A stretch of 17,140 nucleotides of DNA, taken from contig NZ_KB906432.1 of the NCBI RefSeq assembly GCF_000381345.1, positions 1 through 17,140 on the forward strand, written 5' to 3'. The position numbers were made by a program, and so were the translations under genes. The notes under the pieces are model-generated. The model saw only the letters and a list, made by a program, of their open reading frames with translations. It was not told where the DNA came from and made no database searches. The stretch comes from Deinococcus apachensis DSM 19763 (GTDB taxonomy: Bacteria; Deinococcota; Deinococci; Deinococcales; Deinococcaceae). Below, in pieces: positions 10,829-17,140 of the stretch; the first letter of the stretch is position 1, and every line of letters starts with the position of its first letter.

Positions 10829-12021
10829 TGCAGCTCGCCGGAGGAGTGCAGCTCACCTACTGCACCAACATCCACCTCTCGTCCGGTTTGAGCGAGGTGC
10901 GGGCGAATCTGGAACGGTACGCGGTGCCGCTCAAGGCCCGCCTGTCTCCGGACGCCCCCTTCGGCATCGGCCTGCGCCTGTCCGGGCAGGAGAGCGCGGA
11001 ACTGCTGGAAGGTTCGGCGCTCTCCGACTTCAGGACGTTTCTGGACGGGCGCGGCCTGTACGTCTTCACCATGAACGGCTTTCCCTATGGCCCTTTTCAC
11101 GGTCAGCCCGTCAAGGCGCAGGTCCACGCGCCCGACTGGCGGGACGAGGAGCGGGTGGCCTACACCCTGCGTCTCGCCGAGATTCTGGCCGCCTTGCTCC
11201 CCGAGGGTGAGGAGGGCGGCATCTCGACCAGCCCGCTGTCCTACCGGGAGTGGGTGGGGGAGGGGGACTGGGAAAACCTGACCCGGAATGTGGTGCGGGT
11301 GGTGGCGGCCCTGGTTCGCCTGCGCCAGACGCGGGGCCACCTCATCCACCTCGACATCGAGCCCGAGCCGGACGGGCTGCTGCAATGCAGTGATGACCTC
11401 GCCCGCTTCTTCACCGGGCATCTGCTGGAGGAGGGGGCGCGGGACCTTGCGGCGTGGCTGGGGATTGACCTTGACCAAGCCCGCGACCACCTGAGAGACC
11501 ACGTCCAGGTCTGCTTCGACACCTGCCACGTCGCCGTGATGTACGAGGACCCGGCGCGGGCTTTGCGAACTTACGAGCAGGCGGGTCTTCGTATCGGCAA
11601 AATCCAGATCAGCTCGGCGCTCAAGCTCGCCTTGCCCCCAGACCCCGAGGCGCGGCTGGATGTGGCCCGGGCGCTGGGGCCTTTTGCGGAGGGAACCTAT
11701 CTCCATCAGGTCATCGCCCGGCGTCAGGATGGAACGGTCGTGCAGTACCCCGACCTGCCGCCCGCACTCGCCGAGTTGAACGGGCCAGCGTTTACGGAAT
11801 GGCGCGTGCATTTCCATGTCCCCGTCTTCCTGGAACGCGCGGGGCTGTTCGGCTCAACTCAGGCCGAGATCGTGGAGACGCTCGCCCTGCTACGGGAAAA
11901 GCCCTTCACCCGCCACCTCGAAATCGAGACCTACACCTGGGATGTGTTGCCGGACGAGCTGAAATTGCCGCTCCTCGACTCCATCGAACGCGAGTACCGC
12001 TGGGTGCAGGATGTCCTCTAG
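10828..12021 (+). CDS. eboE: EboE: TIM-barrel sugar isomerase-like 'metabolite traffic' protein
   Basis: A 397-aa protein with the xylose isomerase/endonuclease IV-like TIM-barrel fold, known as EboE. Likely metal ligands are E178 in 'LDIEPEPDG', D231 and H234 in 'CFDTCHVAV', H328/H330 in 'WRVHFHVPV', and E365/E367 in '[12 protein letters not shown]'. The N-terminal '[12 protein letters not shown]' (9-20) and '[11 protein letters not shown]' (82-92) are typical of this group. The reading frame is open upstream to about 9946, but that part is a shadow of eboB; the ATG at 10828 shares its A with the eboB stop. The stop overlaps eboC by 11 bases. The reaction is not known; the role in precursor export is taken from work on Nostoc. 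Confidence 0.87.
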   Translation: MQLAGGVQLTYCTNIHLSSGLSEVRANLERYAVPLKARLSPDAPFGIGLRLSGQESAELLEGSALSDFRTFLDGRGLYVFTMNGFPYGPFHGQPVKAQVHAPDWRDEERVAYTLRLAEILAALLPEGEEGGISTSPLSYREWVGEGDWENLTRNVVRVVAALVRLRQTRGHLIHLDIEPEPDGLLQCSDDLARFFTGHLLEEGARDLAAWLGIDLDQARDHLRDHVQVCFDTCHVAVMYEDPARALRTYEQAGLRIGKIQISSALKLALPPDPEARLDVARALGPFAEGTYLHQVIARRQDGTVVQYPDLPPALAELNGPAFTEWRVHFHVPVFLERAGLFGSTQAEIVETLALLREKPFTRHLEIETYTWDVLPDELKLPLLDSIEREYRWVQDVL

Positions 12022-12880
12022 CACCCTCCGGCCCAACCTATCGCGGCGGCTGCACGGGCACCTGTCGCTGGCCCGCATCTCCAACAGTCCGACGGTGGTG
12101 ACGAACGCGCTGGCGGGGGCAGCGCTGGCGGGTGGGAACGGCGTGACGCTCGTCCTGGTGGCCGCCGCGATGGTGCTGTTCTACACGGCCGGGATGTACC
12201 TCAATGACCTGCTCGACCTGGGGCTCGACCGCCGGGAGCGGCCCGAGCGTCCGCTGCCCTCGGGATTGATCCCGGTTGGCGAGGCATGGGTCGTGACCGC
12301 GGCGCTGTTTGGCATTGGCCTGCTGCTGCTCCTGCCTGCCGGGGGAAAAGCCCTCCTCAGCGGCCTCGGGCTCGTCGGCCTGATCGTGTTCTACGATGTC
12401 TGGCACAAGACGAACCCGCTGAGCCCCGTAGTCATGGCGGCGACCCGCGCGATGGTGTATGTGACGGCTGGGCTGGCCTTCCTGCCGCAGCTCACGACGC
12501 CGTTGAACGTCTGGGCCGCGCTCCTCGCCGCGTACATCGCGGGGCTCACCTACGTGGCAAAGACCGAGAACCGGCGGGGCACCGCGCGCTTCTGGCCGGT
12601 CGCGCTGGTGGCCGCGCCCGCCGTGTATGGCTTGGTCGGCGGCTTCGGCTGGGGAGCGGCGCTCCTTGCCCTGCTCCTGGCGGCCTGGGTTGGCCACAGC
12701 CTGACCTTCGTGTACGGGCGCAAGCGCGACATCGGCGGGGCGGTGGGCCGCATGATCGCCGGAGTCTGCCTGCTCGACGCGCTCGTGCTGGGGGTGGCGG
12801 GGGCCTGGTCCTGGCTACCCTGGGCGCTCGCCGCCTTCTTCCTGACCCGCTGGTGGCAGCGCCACATCAAAGGAACCTGA
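12011..12880 (+). CDS. eboC: EboC: UbiA-like membrane prenyltransferase
   Basis: A 289-aa integral membrane protein of the UbiA superfamily with several clear hydrophobic helices (about 30-65, 93-128, 138-160, 165-184, 195-230, 245-278). The first aspartate motif is N65-D66-x-x-D69-x-x-x-D73 in '[23 protein letters not shown]'. The second active-site region is reduced: 'FYDVWHKT' (127-134) and 'YVAKTENRR' (181-189). UbiA enzymes transfer a prenyl chain from prenyl diphosphate to an acceptor. In the ebo setting EboC may attach a lipid carrier or otherwise anchor the pathway at the membrane; this is inference. It overlaps eboE by 11 bases and ends one base before eboF. Confidence 0.88.
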   Translation: MSSSTLRPNLSRRLHGHLSLARISNSPTVVTNALAGAALAGGNGVTLVLVAAAMVLFYTAGMYLNDLLDLGLDRRERPERPLPSGLIPVGEAWVVTAALFGIGLLLLLPAGGKALLSGLGLVGLIVFYDVWHKTNPLSPVVMAATRAMVYVTAGLAFLPQLTTPLNVWAALLAAYIAGLTYVAKTENRRGTARFWPVALVAAPAVYGLVGGFGWGAALLALLLAAWVGHSLTFVYGRKRDIGGAVGRMIAGVCLLDALVLGVAGAWSWLPWALAAFFLTRWWQRHIKGT

Positions 12881-12881
12881 T

Positions 12882-14312
<1,431 letters not shown>

Positions 14313-14320
14313 GGACAGCC

Positions 14321-15732
<1,412 letters not shown>

Positions 15733-15733
<1 letters not shown>

Positions 15734-16122
15734 TGACCGGGCAGGTGGGCCGAACGCGGGCCGTCCCGTCCCACGCGGGGCTGACGACGCACGTCCTCGA
15801 CACGGCGCGGGGTCGCCCGGCACAGGGCATACGCGTCGAACTCTTCCGGGTGGAGGGCGGGGGGCGCTGGCGGGTCGCGCAGTCGGTGACGAACGCCGAC
15901 GGCCGCACCGACGCCCCGCTGATCGAGCGTGGCAGCCTCGAGCCCGCCACCTACGAGCTGACCTTCCACATCGCGCCGTATTTCGAGGGGTTCGAGGGGG
16001 CGCCGCCCGTCCCCTTCCTCGACCTGGTGACGCTGCGCTTCACGGTGAGCGACACCTCCGGGCATTACCACGTGCCGCTGCTCGTCTCGCCCTGGTCGTA
16101 CAGCACCTACCGGGGAAGCTGA
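15733..16122 (+). CDS. pucM: 5-hydroxyisourate hydrolase (transthyretin-like)
   Basis: A 129-aa HIUase that hydrolyses 5-hydroxyisourate made by uricase to OHCU, the substrate of the decarboxylase domain next door. Family signatures are complete: H20 in 'LTTHVLDTARGRPA', R58 in 'NADGRTDAPL', H111-x-H113 in 'GHYHVPLLVSPWSYSTY', and the diagnostic C-terminal YRGS (126-129). There is no signal peptide. The ATG shares its A with the uricase TGA, so the two are translated together. With the upstream fusion it completes urate to S-allantoin; allantoinase genes are not in the window. The symbol pucM follows B. subtilis; hiuH or uraH are equivalent names. Confidence 0.95.
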
Positions 16123-16131
16123 ACCCCTCCT

Positions 16132-16260
16132 ACGGTTTCCGTCCAATCCGTTATCAAATCGGGAAAACGCCGATTTGCCAACTCCTTTCCCGAAAACCGC
16201 TTGTTCCTTCTCGCTCCGCTCGGGTCGAACAGATTTTGGAACTGTTCAGCCGGAATCCGT
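16132..16260. repeat. Palindromic intergenic element with near-perfect terminal repeats (SNR/MITE-like)
   Basis: The ends ACGGTTTCCG (16132-16141) and CGGAATCCGT (16251-16260) are inverted repeats matching 9 of 10 bases. Inside are two further perfect dyads: CAAATCGG (16155-16162) with CCGATTTG (16170-16177), and GAACAG with CTGTTC near 16227-16247. The sequence is less GC-rich than the flanks and has no ORF. It resembles the small noncoding repeats known in Deinococcus genomes, from memory. The first dyad could also serve as a terminator for the operon. Confidence 0.55.
16155..16177. terminator. Candidate terminator hairpin after the ebo-urate operon
   Basis: A perfect 8-bp stem (CAAATCGG/CCGATTTG) with a 7-base loop lies 32 bases after the HIUase stop. 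No T-run follows, so it may be only part of the palindromic repeat element. Confidence 0.4.
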
Positions 16261-16327
16261 CTCAGTCTCCGAACTTCGGCTCGCCGACCTGATGAGCGCG
16301 GCGGTCTCCCCCGCGGGGCTCCCTGAC

Positions 16328-16702
16328 CTACTCGGGACGGGTGAGCCGCAGCGTGTACACGAGTTTTCCGGCGTCGTCTTTCAGGGTCCCCAGGTAACTG
16401 TTGTTCTCGAATTTGCCCCGGTAGATGTTGTGGGGCGCGTCGTAGTAGTGCAGTTCCCCCGTGAGGGTATTGCCGTACATGAACAGGGCGACCTCTCCGC
16501 CCAGGAACATCGTGAAATCCCCGGCGTGGGGCTTGTTTGCCATGGTGATGCTGGCGCCCAGGACCGCCTTCTCGCCGGTGGCCGCCTTAAATTCGGCCGT
16601 CCACGCTCCGGAGGCATCGTAGGGGGAGGGCGGCGGATCGGTCGTCGCGCAGGCGGAGAGGATGAGGGCGCCGACGAGGGGAAGCCAGGCCAGGGTACGC
16701 AC
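16328..16702 (-). CDS. Small lipoprotein, function unknown
   Basis: A 124-aa predicted lipoprotein from GTG at 16702. Its signal is a short positive N-terminus, a hydrophobic core (LAWLPLVGALI) and the lipobox L15-S16-A17-C18. After a short linker, residues about 30-124 look like a single beta-rich domain: 'SGAWTAEFKAATGEKAVLG', 'FTMFLGGEVALFMYGNTLTGELHYYD' and 'YRGKFENNSYLGTLKDDAGKLVYTLRLTR'. That pattern of short strands suggests a small lipocalin/META-like barrel, but I do not recognise the family. The GTG start is supported by TAGGTT ending 7 bases upstream. An ATG at 16738 in frame would give 136 aa, but would put 12 extra residues before the signal and lie upstream of that -10. It is convergent with the ebo-urate operon. 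Confidence 0.8.
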   Translation of the reverse strand: MRTLAWLPLVGALILSACATTDPPPSPYDASGAWTAEFKAATGEKAVLGASITMANKPHAGDFTMFLGGEVALFMYGNTLTGELHYYDAPHNIYRGKFENNSYLGTLKDDAGKLVYTLRLTRPE

Positions 16703-16709
16703 GCGCCCC

Positions 16710-16715
16710 AACCTA
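16710..16715 (-). promoter_or_regulatory. Putative -10 of the lipoprotein gene (leaderless)
   Basis: TAGGTT on the minus strand ends 7 bases before the GTG at 16702, with no Shine-Dalgarno between. This is the same arrangement as at the DinB-like gene and the TPR-like pseudogene. No -35 was seen. Confidence 0.4.
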
Positions 16716-16891
16716 GCGCAGGTCGGCTGGGGGCTCATCACAGATTTGACGTCGGAACCGGGGACCGGCCGCCGGGCAGGGCCGCAACCCGGACGATGCT
16801 GCCTATCGCCTGGCCGCCGAGTCCGTGGAGCCGTGCCCAGGCGCTGCCTACCCCTCAAAACGCGTAGGCTGAAGGAGAAGTCGGCTCCTGT

Positions 16892-16919
16892 AGCAACCGT
16901 AATGCGGGTCAAGGTTGCT
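16892..16919. repeat. Inverted repeat downstream of the IS110-type transposase
   Basis: AGCAACC (16892-16898) and GGTTGCT (16913-16919) are perfect 7-bp inverted repeats around a 14-base loop. They lie 29 bases beyond the transposase stop, in the part that may be the noncoding end of the element. Confidence 0.45.
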
Positions 16920-16920
16920 T

Positions 16921-17140
<220 letters not shown>

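Overview
The window looks like chromosomal DNA of a Deinococcus-type bacterium. This is inferred from very high GC, from the gene families present, and from several genes whose TAnnnT -10 element ends only 5-10 bases before the start codon, with no clear Shine-Dalgarno. Such leaderless transcripts are known to be common in Deinococcus. No rRNA, tRNA or CRISPR array was seen. Both edges cut through transposase genes: an IS256-type start at the left and an IS110-type C-terminus at the right.

Left part (1-6100). An M14-family aspartoacylase/succinylglutamate desuccinylase-like deacylase lies on the minus strand. It is followed by a large plus-strand STAND ATPase (DUF4062 + NB-ARC-like NTPase + helical repeats), a protein architecture seen in signalling and conflict systems. 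Next comes a minus-strand TPR-like gene that carries two compensating frameshifts. About 0.9 kb with no convincing gene follows.

Middle (6100-8360). A secreted 5'-nucleotidase/UDP-sugar hydrolase-type phosphoesterase (minus) has a strong terminator. A DinB-superfamily gene is transcribed divergently from it. Both appear to have leaderless promoters.

Right part (8400-16122). A tightly packed plus-strand operon is the main feature. Six genes form a version of the ebo/EDB cluster: eboD (dehydroquinate synthase-like), a 112-aa unknown protein, eboB (TatD-like hydrolase), eboE (TIM-barrel isomerase-like), eboC (UbiA-like membrane prenyltransferase) and eboF (alkaline-phosphatase/NPP superfamily). 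In Nostoc punctiforme the ebo genes are linked to moving the scytonemin precursor to the periplasm, and in a Pseudomonas to repelling nematodes; the compound made here is unknown. No recognisable eboA is present, and the small unknown protein sits among these genes instead. The same run of overlapping genes continues into urate breakdown: a fused OHCU decarboxylase-uricase, then 5-hydroxyisourate hydrolase, which together convert urate to S-allantoin. The fusion contains an in-frame Shine-Dalgarno and GTG exactly at the domain junction, so a separate uricase could also be made.

After the operon come a roughly 130-bp palindromic repeat-like element, a small minus-strand lipoprotein, and a structured 3' end of the IS110-type transposase.
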